DNA of 64,000 nt, taken from positions 1 through 64,000 of the forward strand of contig NZ_JBHSAP010000015.1 in assembly GCF_042650125.1 (NCBI RefSeq). The letters run 5' to 3'. The DNA is from Salinithrix halophila. Lineage in GTDB: Bacteria; Bacillota; Bacilli; Thermoactinomycetales; DSM-45169. The notes beneath the pieces were generated by a model. It saw nothing but the letters and a program-made list of their open reading frames with translations. It had not been told where the DNA came from and did not search any database. Below, piece by piece: positions 49,466 to 58,395 of this stretch (position 1 is the first letter of the stretch; every line of letters starts with the position of its first letter). The translations under genes and the position numbers were made by a program.

Positions 49466-50659
49466 TTATTTTTTATTGTTTCGTTTGTCACGGCTAACCG
49501 GTTTTTCGGCGGAAGCCGGAACGGAGAACTCTTCCTGGATGGTCGATGCGACTTCTTGTTGGGACTTAAGCGGTACAGATTTGGATTTGGATTGGGTGAA
49601 CTTGCATAGACCGAAGGCATTGGCGAACTGAGCATCGATCCCGTAATCCTCCGCGAAGATCAGCTTGTCCCCGAAGCGATCCCGATAGTGAGGCTTGAAT
49701 GGGATGGATGACCCGCCGGTGAGGATGATATAGGTGATATCGTCGGCATAGTCCAGTCGATTCCACACCTCATCTACCAGAGAAATACCCACTTCCTGAA
49801 TGGCGTTTTTGACGATTTCGGATACATCGTATACTTTACCTTTAAAGCTGATCTCACCAGAGCGGATAACCCGGTTCAAACTCCAGATGGGGTATTCCTT
49901 ACCAGTGCTGTCCGGATCGACGTCTCGGGAAAAGTCGGTCAGCCGTTTAGAGAGGAGATGGTAGACGTTGATCATGGCGTGGCGAGAGGTGAAGCTTTGC
50001 CGTTTGATGATTGTTTCGCCATGAAGGGTCTCCACGTCCGAGGTTCCGAAACCAAGATCGTTGATGCTTACTTTCTGGATAAAAAGGTCTTCGTTAAGGA
50101 GCTGGCCTTCCCGATCAAGAGCGATGTGGAAGAGGGTGGCCATCGGTTGGCTGATGACATACAAGTTTTCACGCTTAATTTCAAATTCGATCTTCCGGTA
50201 AGGTAGGTTTCCTTGTTTTACCTCGAAGCTGTGTTTACCTACGAGGCGGCGCTTCAATTCCTCTTTGTAGTCAATATAACTATCCGTGGGCAAGGCAACG
50301 GAGACAACCGGTTCACAGTCCGGGTTTCCTTGTAGCATCAGACCGGTGCTGACCCGAAACATCACCAGGTATTCCTGTTCACGGAACCATGTGGGGCTGA
50401 ACAAACGGCGTTCATGGGAATCAAACAACTCGTCGTCAGCCGATTGCTCGATGGCCAGCTTTCCGACGAACCATTCCCGGTCGCCCTCTTTGTCCCGGTA
50501 CATAATATTGTGGGGGTCGTTGTTATAAGTGATTTCCCCTACCCGGTTGGGAACAACCATATTGCGGATGAACATTTTCAGGAACTTGTCTCCATTGCGG
50601 CTAACCACTTTGGTACCATAGTAACCTTGGTCATTTCCTATGTAAATCGGTGTGCTCAT
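49466..50659 (-). CDS. ParM/StbA-family actin-like protein
   Basis: 397 aa. Actin-fold nucleotide motifs: phosphate 1 IYIGNDQGYYGTK (5-17), phosphate 2 INDLGFGTSDV (about 203), and adenosine loop IILTGGSSIPF (about 318). A Lys/Arg/Ser-rich tail of about 45 residues extends past the fold. ParM filaments push plasmids apart; a chromosomal member near noc-parAB is unexpected and no parR gene is present, so its cargo is unknown. SD GGGAGG. It points against the strand bias of this arm. Likely co-transcribed with the low-complexity protein downstream. Confidence 0.88.
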   Translation of the reverse strand: MSTPIYIGNDQGYYGTKVVSRNGDKFLKMFIRNMVVPNRVGEITYNNDPHNIMYRDKEGDREWFVGKLAIEQSADDELFDSHERRLFSPTWFREQEYLVMFRVSTGLMLQGNPDCEPVVSVALPTDSYIDYKEELKRRLVGKHSFEVKQGNLPYRKIEFEIKRENLYVISQPMATLFHIALDREGQLLNEDLFIQKVSINDLGFGTSDVETLHGETIIKRQSFTSRHAMINVYHLLSKRLTDFSRDVDPDSTGKEYPIWSLNRVIRSGEISFKGKVYDVSEIVKNAIQEVGISLVDEVWNRLDYADDITYIILTGGSSIPFKPHYRDRFGDKLIFAEDYGIDAQFANAFGLCKFTQSKSKSVPLKSQQEVASTIQEEFSVPASAEKPVSRDKRNNKK

Positions 50660-50989
50660 TCGTCGTTCCTCCCATTTGTTGTCGAAGGGTGTCAGATAGC
50701 TCCTTCCTTGATTCTATCAGGGCTTTGTAAGGGGGGTCAATAAAAAGGAAGCAACCTTTCAGCGATTCCGACGAGTTTTGACACCTACTAAACGTGAAAT
50801 GACGATTTTTGTGGAAACGCCCATCAAATCTTGTCCCACTTGTTCAACGATTGGGGCCTGGAGGATGTTTCCCTTGACAGAAAAAACCGTATCTTTCCAT
50901 GACCAAGTTCTTTCGTTCCTGAAAGATCTTCCGTTATTCACCAAGAAGATCAAGAAAGATAAACGTGGAAACAGAAGGAACAGATTGTT

Positions 50990-51185
50990 GATAAAATCCT
51001 TCTACCATGAAGGTGGGCCGGTTTTCGGGACAGCGCCTGTTGGCACCGAACCCCAACGAAGTTCTCGGAGGCTCCAATCGTTTTGCGGCCACAGACGATT
51101 TTCTTTGGCCGCTGTTTGGATATGTAGACGGAGCGGATAAGCCTGAAATCTGCGAGAGGAACATCTGTCATGGAGTCTAAAATCC
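50990..51185 (+). repeat. Intergenic repeat R1, copy 2
   Basis: About 190 bp aligned to copy 1 with about 75-80% identity, including the conserved GCGGCCA / TGGCCGC hairpin and the AGAGGAACATC block. The wider gap 50660-51623 holds no gene that I can support besides this repeat, a parS site and R2. Confidence 0.75.
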
Positions 51186-51276
51186 GGACACGCGCCTCTG
51201 ATCGGGGTATGCTGGCAACCTCAGGGAGGGCTTTTTACGGGGTTAAAACCTGTGGGGAAGCAGTCTGATCGACAAA

Positions 51277-51292
51277 TGTTCCACGTGAAACC
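51277..51292 (+). promoter_or_regulatory. parS site upstream of noc
   Basis: TGTTCCACGTGAAACC matches the Bacillus parS consensus TGTTNCACGTGAAACA at all but the last base. Target of ParB (Spo0J). Confidence 0.85.
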
Positions 51293-51399
51293 TTCCTGTG
51301 TTGTACAGATGTTCACTGGGGAATCAGCAGGTAGATTAGGTAAAAGGGCGAATATGTAATATAGTATGAAGGACAAACTGTCCGTTCCGGCTCCGACAA

Positions 51400-51530
51400 G
51401 CGGATAACCCCCGGGCTCCCATAACCCCTCCGTTAAACGAGTACATATGACCGGGGAGAAAAGCGACCCAAGGCACGATTTGTGGTGTTTTGAGTGCATA
51501 GCGTGACCGGGGGGCGGATCGTCAAGGCAG
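51400..51530 (+). repeat. Short repeat R2, copy A (two units)
   Basis: Two related blocks, TATGACCGGGGAG ... AAGGCACGA and CGTGACCGGGGGG ... AAGGCAGCA, about 60 bp apart, share TGACCGG and AAGGCA elements with copy B at 56475-56525. Moderate similarity only. Confidence 0.35.
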
Positions 51531-51623
51531 CACCCCACCGAAAATCGATCCCTTTTTTCTGACACACTACTGCTTTGTCAGCAGTCTGAGAGACATTTTT
51601 TTATATCAATCTAGGTGGTGTCC

Positions 51624-52445
51624 ATGAGAATGAAAGAGCCGTTCACTCGTCTGTTCGGCATGGTAGACAAGGAAGAACAGGATGAAGTCAAACAGTTAGC
51701 CGTTCATCTGATCCAGCCTAGCCCCTATCAACCGCGCTCTGTTTTTGAAGATGAGCGGATTGGAGAGCTTTGCCAATCCATCCGGACCCACGGTGTCATC
51801 CAGCCGGTTGTTGTACGGCAGGTTCGCGGAGGGTATGAATTAATCGCCGGAGAACGGCGCCTCCGTGCTGTCAAAAAATTGGGTTTGGAAACCATCCCGG
51901 CGATTATCCGAAATATGAACGACACAGAAGCGGCTTCCGCTTCATTGATTGAGAATCTTCAACGGGAAGGATTGACCGCTATTGAAGAAGCGGTCGCCTA
52001 CCAGAAACTGATCGATCTTCACGGTTTGACACAAGAAAGCCTGGCTCAACGATTGGGGAAAGGGCAGTCAACGGTTGCTAATAAGCTTCGGCTTCTTCAG
52101 TTACCGGAAAAGGTGTGCCAAGCGTTAATGAAGCGGATGATTACGGAACGTCATGCTAGGGCACTCCTTTCCCTGAAGGATCAGGAAACTCAGATCAAGA
52201 TTTTGGGTGAGGTTATCGAGAAAGAGCTAAATGTTAAGCAGACAGAGGAACGAATCCGTAATCTGTTGGAAAAGCGGAAAAAGTCACCGAAACCGCGTCG
52301 TAAATCTTTTTCACGGGATATACGAATTGCGATGAATACGATCCGCCAATCCGTCGATATGGTGAAGCAAACGGGGATGTCCGTTTCCGCCGATGAACAG
52401 GAATTTGATGATTTTTACGAAGTCGTTATTCGCATTCCAAAATAA
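51624..52445 (+). CDS. noc: Nucleoid occlusion protein Noc
   Basis: 273 aa ParB-paralogue CTPase. N-terminal amphipathic membrane-targeting helix (MRMKEPFTRLFGM) typical of Noc; ParB/Srx CTP-binding box (GERRLRA); HTH (LTQESLAQRLGKGQSTVANKL); C-terminal SFSRDIRIAMNTIRQSVDMV as in B. subtilis Noc. It blocks Z-ring assembly over DNA by spreading from Noc sites. ATG 51624 with AGGTGG just upstream; an in-frame codon at 51615 is less likely. Confidence 0.96.
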   Translation: MRMKEPFTRLFGMVDKEEQDEVKQLAVHLIQPSPYQPRSVFEDERIGELCQSIRTHGVIQPVVVRQVRGGYELIAGERRLRAVKKLGLETIPAIIRNMNDTEAASASLIENLQREGLTAIEEAVAYQKLIDLHGLTQESLAQRLGKGQSTVANKLRLLQLPEKVCQALMKRMITERHARALLSLKDQETQIKILGEVIEKELNVKQTEERIRNLLEKRKKSPKPRRKSFSRDIRIAMNTIRQSVDMVKQTGMSVSADEQEFDDFYEVVIRIPK

Positions 52446-52539
52446 AGGGTGTACAATCATTTGTGAAACAGTGAGCCTTGTCTGATATAACTTCAACCCA
52501 TCCATGCGATATCACAGCGACTGAATTGAGGTGCAAAAG

Positions 52540-53304
52540 ATGAGTCGAGTAGTAGCGATTGCCAACCAAAAGGGAGGAGTCGGCAAAACGACCACTTCCA
52601 TTAATCTCGGTGCCAGCTTGGCCAGCCAAGGGAAAAAAACGCTGATCGTTGATATTGACCCACAAGGAAATACGACTTCGGGTCTGGGAATTAACAAAGC
52701 CGACGTGAAACAATGTATTTATGATGTTCTTATCAATGAGCTTCCGGTTGCTGACGTGATTTACCCAACATCTGTAGGCCATTTGGATCTGGTGCCTGCG
52801 ACGATTGAACTGGCGGGGGCGGAGATCGAATTGGTGCAAACGTTATCCCGCGAACACCGACTGAAACGTTCGTTACAATCCGTTCGGGATCAGTATGACT
52901 ATATTCTGATCGACTGCCCCCCGTCTCTGGGTGTGTTGACCATTAACTCCCTGACGGCGGCGGACGCAGTTTTGATTCCCATCCAGTGCGAATTTTACGC
53001 ACTGGAAGGGCTGGGACAATTGTTAAATACGGTGCGCATTGTACAGAAGCACCTGAATAAACGGTTGGAAATCGAGGGAGTTCTTCTAACCATGTATGAC
53101 GGGCGGACTAACCTATCTATTCAAGTGATGGATGAAGTGAAGAAATATTTTCAGCAGAAGGTTTACCATACCGTTATTCCCCGGAATGTCCGACTCAGCG
53201 AGGCGCCTAGTCATGGAAAGCCCATCTTGACTTATGATGCACGATCCCGCGGTGCAGAGTGCTATGTAGAATTGGCGAAGGAAGTGATCCAACATGGCCA
53301 ATAA
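52540..53304 (+). CDS. parA: Chromosome partitioning ATPase ParA (Soj)
   Basis: 254 aa. Deviant Walker A KGGVGKTT, Walker A' VDIDPQGN, Walker B ILIDCPPS. It forms ATP-dependent dimers on DNA, regulates DnaA, and is controlled by ParB. SD GAGGTG before ATG 52540. Overlaps parB by 11 nt. Confidence 0.98.
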   Translation: MSRVVAIANQKGGVGKTTTSINLGASLASQGKKTLIVDIDPQGNTTSGLGINKADVKQCIYDVLINELPVADVIYPTSVGHLDLVPATIELAGAEIELVQTLSREHRLKRSLQSVRDQYDYILIDCPPSLGVLTINSLTAADAVLIPIQCEFYALEGLGQLLNTVRIVQKHLNKRLEIEGVLLTMYDGRTNLSIQVMDEVKKYFQQKVYHTVIPRNVRLSEAPSHGKPILTYDARSRGAECYVELAKEVIQHGQ

Positions 53305-54157
53305 AGGGTTGGGAAAAGGTCTGGGAGCATTGTTTCCGACGGCAGAAGTTAATGAAGCGGATGTAGTGAATGAGGTTCCCCTGGCCGAATTGAGACCCAA
53401 TCCTTATCAACCACGCAAACATTTCGACCCTGAAGCTTTGGAGGAACTGGTCTCCTCCATCAAAGAACATGGGATTGTCCAACCACTGGTTGTGCGGAAA
53501 AGCATTCGCGGGTTTGAAATCGTGGCTGGAGAGCGTCGCTTCCGTGCAGCGAAGGAAGCGAACTTCTCCTATGTTCCAGTAGTGGTAAAGGATTTCACCG
53601 ATGAACAGATGATGGAGATTGCTCTCATTGAAAATCTCCAACGGGAAGATCTTAACTCGATTGAAATTGCTCAAGCTTATAAAAAGTTAATGGATCATTT
53701 CTCGATTACTCAGGAGGACTTGGCGGCACGTGTAGGGAAGAGCCGGCCCCATGTCACTAATTATCTAAGATTGCTGCAACTTCCTCCGGAAGTTCAGGAG
53801 AATGTTTCACGTGGAACATTCTCCATGGGACATGCCCGAGCTTTACGAGGCATCAAGGATCAAGAGATATTGTTGAAGCTTGCGAAGAAGGTAGAAAAAG
53901 AAGGAGCCAGTGTCCGTCAGTTGGAAGAATGGGTGCAACAAATCAATCAGGTTCAGCAAAAAAAGAAAAAACCAAAGGCCAAGGAAGAAAGTAACCCAGC
54001 CTATAAACGATATGAAGATATGCTACAGGAAGCTTTCAGCACTCCGGTGCGAATTCGGCAGGGACGACGAAAAGGCCGTATTGAGATCGAGTATTTCTCC
54101 CAACGGGAACTGGAACGATTAATTGAAATGCTACAGAATGACCGGATCCTGGATTGA
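53294..54157 (+). CDS. parB: Chromosome partitioning protein ParB (Spo0J)
   Basis: 287 aa. N-terminal Lys/Gly-rich Soj-activating peptide (ANKGLGKGLGALFP), CTPase motifs including GERRFRAAK and ENLQREDLNSIE, HTH ITQEDLAARVGKSRPHVTNY, and a C-terminal dimer domain. A parS site lies inside the gene, as in B. subtilis spo0J. Confidence 0.98.
   Translation: MANKGLGKGLGALFPTAEVNEADVVNEVPLAELRPNPYQPRKHFDPEALEELVSSIKEHGIVQPLVVRKSIRGFEIVAGERRFRAAKEANFSYVPVVVKDFTDEQMMEIALIENLQREDLNSIEIAQAYKKLMDHFSITQEDLAARVGKSRPHVTNYLRLLQLPPEVQENVSRGTFSMGHARALRGIKDQEILLKLAKKVEKEGASVRQLEEWVQQINQVQQKKKKPKAKEESNPAYKRYEDMLQEAFSTPVRIRQGRRKGRIEIEYFSQRELERLIEMLQNDRILD
53803..53818 (+). promoter_or_regulatory. parS site inside parB
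   Basis: TGTTTCACGTGGAACA: one base from the perfect palindrome TGTTTCACGTGAAACA. Confidence 0.93.
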
Positions 54158-54169
54158 CGGAGGGGTCGG

Positions 54170-55318
54170 ATGATTTACCTGGATAATGCAGCGACTACTT
54201 GGCCTAAACCACCGGGTGTGGCCAAGGCGATGAAACGAATGGTCGAGGACCTGGGAGCCAACCCGGGCAGGGGAGGACACCGGATGGCCCGGGAAGCGAG
54301 TGGAGTCGTGGAAGAGACCCGACGCTTACTGGCCCGTTTTTTTCATGCGGAAGATCCAAAACATGTTTTCTTCTGTCATAACGGAACCCATGCGGTGAAC
54401 CAGGCACTAAAGGGTTGGCTTTCCCGCGGAGACCATGTGATAACGACGAGTTGGGAACATCATGCTGTCGCCCGCCCACTGGAATATCTAAAGCGGGAGG
54501 CGGGAATTGAGGTGACCCGGATTTTTCCGGGGGAGCGGGGGAGCATCGATCTGGATCAGCTGGAGGCGGCGATCCGACCCTCTACCCGCTTGATCGCAAT
54601 TACCCATGCTTCTAATGTAACGGGAGCGGTCATTCCGGTAAAAGAAGTGGCAGAAATCGCTCGGAGGCATGGAGTTCCATCACTGGTGGATGCCGCTCAG
54701 ACGGCGGGTATTCTTCCCATCGATGTCCAGGAATGGGGAATCGATCTGCTAGCCTTTCCTGGCCATAAGGGACTGTTTGGCCCCCAAGGAACGGGCGGAC
54801 TCTATGTGAGTCCGGAATTCCCGCTGAAACCCTTGTTCCAGGGAGGTACAGGGAGTAAGTCGGAAGAGCTGGAGCATCCCGTCACACGGCCAGAAGGGTT
54901 TGAGAGCGGAACATTGAACACACCCGGTATTGCTGGTTTGGGGGAGGGAATCCGTTTCCTTGAAGGGACCGGCCTGGAATCCATCCACCAAAGAGAAATG
55001 GTACATGCGGAAGCGATCCGGTCCGGCTTGGAGTCGATGGAAAGGGTACGTCTCTACCCGCCGCTTCGCTTCGAACTGCCGGTTCTCTCCTTTAATATCG
55101 AAGGAATCGAATCCACAGAAGCGGCAGTCCTCTTGGATCAGCACTTCGAAATTGCCGTACGGGGAGGGTATCACTGCGCGGCTCTTGCCCATCGCACCAA
55201 CGAGACAGCAGGATCAGGGACGCTCCGTGTCAGTCCAGGATATTACAATACCGATAAAGAGATTCAAACCTTTCTGCAAGCGGTGGACGAGATAGCCGGT
55301 GCGTTTTCAGGATGGTAA
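54170..55318 (+). CDS. Cysteine desulfurase-like aminotransferase (class V, PLP-dependent)
   Basis: 382 aa. N-terminus YLDNAATTWPKPP, PLP Asp/Gln region VDAAQTAG, PLP Lys in FPGHKGLFGPQGTGG, and the mobile-loop Cys in RGGYHCAALAH. It is of the SufS/CsdA-related group annotated as cysteine desulfurase family. It starts 12 nt after parB, so it is in the noc-par operon or downstream of it. No scaffold gene (iscU/sufU) adjoins it, so its sulfur acceptor is unknown. Confidence 0.88.
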   Translation: MIYLDNAATTWPKPPGVAKAMKRMVEDLGANPGRGGHRMAREASGVVEETRRLLARFFHAEDPKHVFFCHNGTHAVNQALKGWLSRGDHVITTSWEHHAVARPLEYLKREAGIEVTRIFPGERGSIDLDQLEAAIRPSTRLIAITHASNVTGAVIPVKEVAEIARRHGVPSLVDAAQTAGILPIDVQEWGIDLLAFPGHKGLFGPQGTGGLYVSPEFPLKPLFQGGTGSKSEELEHPVTRPEGFESGTLNTPGIAGLGEGIRFLEGTGLESIHQREMVHAEAIRSGLESMERVRLYPPLRFELPVLSFNIEGIESTEAAVLLDQHFEIAVRGGYHCAALAHRTNETAGSGTLRVSPGYYNTDKEIQTFLQAVDEIAGAFSGW

Positions 55319-55489
55319 GGGGAAGGCCGTAATGGCCGCATACAATCTTACCGACGGAACGGTCGCTACGGTCCGGCTCTGCCGGGCCTCTTTTGTAATG
55401 GAAGGAAAACCAAAAGGGTCAGCTGGGGATGTCCCGAATGACTGGAAGCTGCCAATAACGGATGGGGTAAAGATATTCAACAGATGTGG

Positions 55490-55595
55490 AGATTGCTGGC
55501 AAGCTCCTTCCATACCACGAAGGTAGACCGGTTTCCGGCAAAGTGCCTGTTGGTACCGACATACCCAGCGGAGTGTTCGGAGGGACGGAACGAAT
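55490..55595 (+). repeat. Intergenic repeat R1, copy 3 (5' half)
   Basis: The first 100 bp match copy 1 closely (for example CCTGTTGGYACCGAC and CAGCGGAGTG), then similarity stops at the GGAGG. It lies between the desulfurase-like gene and the DUF4446 gene; the rest of the gap 55319-55686 holds no gene I can support. Confidence 0.7.
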
Positions 55596-55686
55596 ATTCA
55601 AGTGGTTGCACCTCCTTGCTGTTGGATTGATTTTTAACACTCCGATTCATGTGGAGACAAACATAGGCAGAAACGAGGTTGTCACA

Positions 55687-56202
55687 GTGGAATACGTGTA
55701 TAAAATGTTGAACCTCTATACCTCGGAGGTTATTCTCGGGTGCGTGGGGATTCAAGTAGGTTTGCTGCTCTTATGGATAACAGCCCAAATTCGGCTCGGG
55801 CGGCAAAAAAGAGCGATCTGTAGCCTAACGGAAAAGTTGGGAGACGGTGATCGGCTAAAGTCTCTGCTGGAATCGGAGGAAGTTGACGGGGAGAAGCTGA
55901 TTACTTATCTCCGGGGTTTAAATGAAAACCTGGAACAATTGAAAGGGCGAATTGGACTGGTGCGTTACAACGCCATGGGGGAACGGGCTACGGAGATGAG
56001 CTTTTCCCTCGCGATCCTCGACGAAGGAAAGGATGGGGTGGTAATCAGCAGTCTCTTTAGCAACCAGGGGCAGTCCTACATATACGCCAAACCTGTGGCA
56101 AAAGGAGAGTCTTCCTACCGATTGTCCAAAGAGGAGGAAAAAGCGATCGATCAAGCATTGAAACCGACAGTGGAACCCGAAGAAGAACCCGCCCAGGTAT
56201 GA
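55687..56202 (+). CDS. DUF4446 family protein
   Basis: About 171 aa. One N-terminal membrane segment (EVILGCVGIQVGLLLLWITA), a coiled-coil stretch (about 45-95), then the conserved DUF4446 core: GLVRYNAMGERATEMSFSLA, DEGKDGVVISSLFSNQGQSY and IYAKPV. Function unknown. The frame is open from 55486, but those residues are repeat R1. GTG 55687 with AGGTT 6 nt upstream, or ATG 55708, is more likely. Usually found near parB in Firmicutes, as here. Confidence 0.82.
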   Translation: MEYVYKMLNLYTSEVILGCVGIQVGLLLLWITAQIRLGRQKRAICSLTEKLGDGDRLKSLLESEEVDGEKLITYLRGLNENLEQLKGRIGLVRYNAMGERATEMSFSLAILDEGKDGVVISSLFSNQGQSYIYAKPVAKGESSYRLSKEEEKAIDQALKPTVEPEEEPAQV

Positions 56203-56260
56203 TTCTACCGTTTACAATCCGTTGTTAGCAGGGATCTTTTGAAAATGGGATTTCACCCGA

Positions 56261-56287
56261 ACCGGCTCTCTATGGGGAGCCGGTTTT
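56261..56287 (+). terminator. Terminator after the DUF4446 gene
   Basis: ACCGGCTC / GAGCCGGT stem followed by TTTT. Confidence 0.82.
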
Positions 56288-56349
56288 CTGTGTTCGATGC
56301 CCCCTCGAGTCGAACATGACATTTTAGAATCATTTTCTGTAAACAGGAA

Positions 56350-56381
56350 AAAGCCGGCTCCCTGTATCAGAGAACCGACTG
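56350..56381 (-). terminator. Terminator downstream of yyaC
   Basis: Minus-strand stem TCGGTTCTC / GGGAGCCGGC followed by T5. It lies about 190 nt beyond the yyaC stop, convergent with the previous terminator. Confidence 0.65.
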
Positions 56382-56474
56382 AAGGGCTATGGATGGGGTG
56401 AGGGCCAACGGACAAAAGGGTAAAGCGGGTTTTCTACTCAAGGACCGGTGCCTTTGGAGCTTCGCTAAGTGGGA

Positions 56475-56525
56475 GTCATAGCATGACCGGAGAGTGAAAA
56501 AATCCTCGGCACGACTTGTACTCTA
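56475..56525 (+). repeat. Short repeat R2, copy B
   Basis: GTCATAGCATGACCGGAGAG ... GGCACGACTTGT resembles copy A at 51400-51530. It lies in the gap before the yyaC stop. Confidence 0.3.
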
Positions 56526-56571
56526 TGTACAAATAGGACTTCATCGGAACTCAGCCCTCTTTTCAAGGAAC

Positions 56572-57162
56572 CTACGAGCCTTGCTTTACTGCACAGGCGT
56601 GTGCCGCTCTAGCAAGGGCGGAGGAGATGATGGTCGCCATTTTCATGACAATGCTAAGCCGGGTGTTTTGGAGAACGAAATATTCCATAAATCCGGAGAC
56701 ATTCACAATGCCGGTGATATGGATTTGGCCTACTTCCGGAAGTTGTTTGTTGACACCGGCTCCAGGCTTCAGAGGTCCGGTTCCCACCTGGATCCAGCCG
56801 ACACTGGAGAGTTGGCCTAGACAGGCGTCGACAGCAATCACCCGGGGGTTCTTCAACTCTTTCTGCATCTTGAGCAGGGTATTGCGGAGGTTGACGGCAT
56901 GTACGGGCTCGTCCAAGGTTCCATAAATCCTCAAATGGGAGTGAGCGTCCTGTTCCAATTGAGATCCGACTAGAGGCCCCAGGGAATCCCCCGTCGATCG
57001 ATCTGTTCCGATACAAATTACAGCCAGTTCACGGGTCGTCGGAAAAAGATGAATCGCTTGGGATAACCAATCGGCACATTGGTGTTCAGCACTGGGATGG
57101 GTAAACTTAACCCTTGGCGGTGTGGAAAAAAGGGCACCCGAGGGGGGAATCGGCTCGTGCAT
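56572..57162 (-). CDS. yyaC: Spore protease YyaC
   Basis: 196 aa. Family core ICIGTDRSTGDSLGPLVGS and VIAVDACLGQLSSVGWIQVG, with the conserved GPLKPGAGVNKQLP. YyaC is structurally related to germination protease-like and hydrogenase-maturation proteases; in Bacillus it is sporulation-linked and lies near spo0J. The start is ATG 57162 (SD GGAGGT); the upstream frame overlaps the divergent transporter. Confidence 0.93.
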   Translation of the reverse strand: MHEPIPPSGALFSTPPRVKFTHPSAEHQCADWLSQAIHLFPTTRELAVICIGTDRSTGDSLGPLVGSQLEQDAHSHLRIYGTLDEPVHAVNLRNTLLKMQKELKNPRVIAVDACLGQLSSVGWIQVGTGPLKPGAGVNKQLPEVGQIHITGIVNVSGFMEYFVLQNTRLSIVMKMATIISSALARAAHACAVKQGS

Positions 57163-57259
57163 GGCAGTCGACCTCCGAAAGGAAATAAGATCCTTACCAG
57201 TATACGGAAACGAACGAAGAAATATACATGTAGGGACAACCCGGACAAGGGGGATCGAT

Positions 57260-58309
57260 ATGCGGTTCAACCTGTGGCAGTCCGTCAAGATCAGTATGAC
57301 GATCGTCGGAACGACAATTGGGGCCGGCTTCGCCTCCGGCCGGGAAATCTGGGAGTTCTTCGGTTCTTATGGAGAAGGGAGTAATGGAAGCATACTGTTG
57401 GCGATGCTGCTTTTTTTCGCTGCCAGTGTGGTGATTTTACTAATCAGTTGGGAAAAGAAGACGAGCCATTATTCCGAAGTCCTCGATGTGGTGATCGGGC
57501 CCAAGCTAGCGAAAATTTTTGATGTGCTGGTACTCTTCTTCCTCCTGACCAGCACCCTGGTCATGGTGGCGGGGAGCGGGGCCACCTTCCAGCAATGGAG
57601 CGGCTCCTTCCAGGCGGGAGTCCTGGCTATGGTGGTGGCCGTAATGTTGATCCTCTTTTTTGACATCAAAGGGTTGATGTCAATGAATGTGATCTTGATT
57701 CCGGTGATGACCTCTGTCCTGCTATTTGTCTGTTTCCACTTTCTCCAGATCAGTGGCTGGACGGCCTCTTGGTCGGAACCGGAGGTTTCCCCCTTGCCTG
57801 TATGGCCTTCTGCTGTGACCTATGCCGCGTTTAATATCCTGTCTTTATTGGCTGTACTGTCCACGATGGGCGGACAGATCCGCCATGCAGCCGAAATCTG
57901 GGTGGCTGGAGGAATCAGCTCCCTCTGTCTGGGCCTGGTAGCTTACATGTATAATTATTCACTTCTGCGAGTGAAGGATCTCATTTCTCAGTATGAGATT
58001 CCTCTCTTCGCACTGGTGCGGGACTATTCACCGGTCTGGATATTTGCTATCTCCATGATTTTATGGATGGCGATCTATACCACGGCTGCCAGTAACATTC
58101 ACGGGCTCGCTTTTCGCTTGTCTGATCGGTTTCGTCTTCCTCGTTGGGCGGTTGGTGGAGCCGTGATGATCTTGCTTATTCCTCTAACGAAATGGGGATT
58201 CGCTACATTGGTGACGGTTCTTTACCCCCTATATGGCGTGTTGAACCTGTTTATCTTGACCATGCTACTTCTTTATCCTTTTTCCTCTAGGGGGGAGAAG
58301 GCTCGGTGA
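57260..58309 (+). CDS. ykvI: YkvI family membrane transporter
   Basis: 349 aa, about ten membrane helices in the APC/LeuT-like fold. N-terminal family stretch TIVGTTIGAGFASGREIWEF; unwound TM1 (GTTIGAGFASG) and TM6 regions suggest a small-molecule symporter. Substrate unknown. GGGGG lies 6 nt before ATG 57260. Divergent from yyaC. Confidence 0.88.
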   Translation: MRFNLWQSVKISMTIVGTTIGAGFASGREIWEFFGSYGEGSNGSILLAMLLFFAASVVILLISWEKKTSHYSEVLDVVIGPKLAKIFDVLVLFFLLTSTLVMVAGSGATFQQWSGSFQAGVLAMVVAVMLILFFDIKGLMSMNVILIPVMTSVLLFVCFHFLQISGWTASWSEPEVSPLPVWPSAVTYAAFNILSLLAVLSTMGGQIRHAAEIWVAGGISSLCLGLVAYMYNYSLLRVKDLISQYEIPLFALVRDYSPVWIFAISMILWMAIYTTAASNIHGLAFRLSDRFRLPRWAVGGAVMILLIPLTKWGFATLVTVLYPLYGVLNLFILTMLLLYPFSSRGEKAR

Positions 58310-58395
58310 CGGGAGGGTTCTCATCTTTTTCCCGCGGGAGTGGTTTTTCATATAATATATAGGTAGGCCAGGTGGAGAGAGGGAGGTGACGCAGG

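Noticed and set aside
50759..50953. 64-codon minus-strand ORF (VSTKIVISRLVGVKTRRN end)
   Set aside because: The reading looks somewhat protein-like, but there is no SD and only a TTG start. It could be a 3' fragment of an older gene; evidence is too thin to list it.
55299..55526. 75-codon plus-strand ORF after the desulfurase-like gene
   Set aside because: It overlaps the end of that gene and runs into repeat R1, with no SD or recognisable motif.
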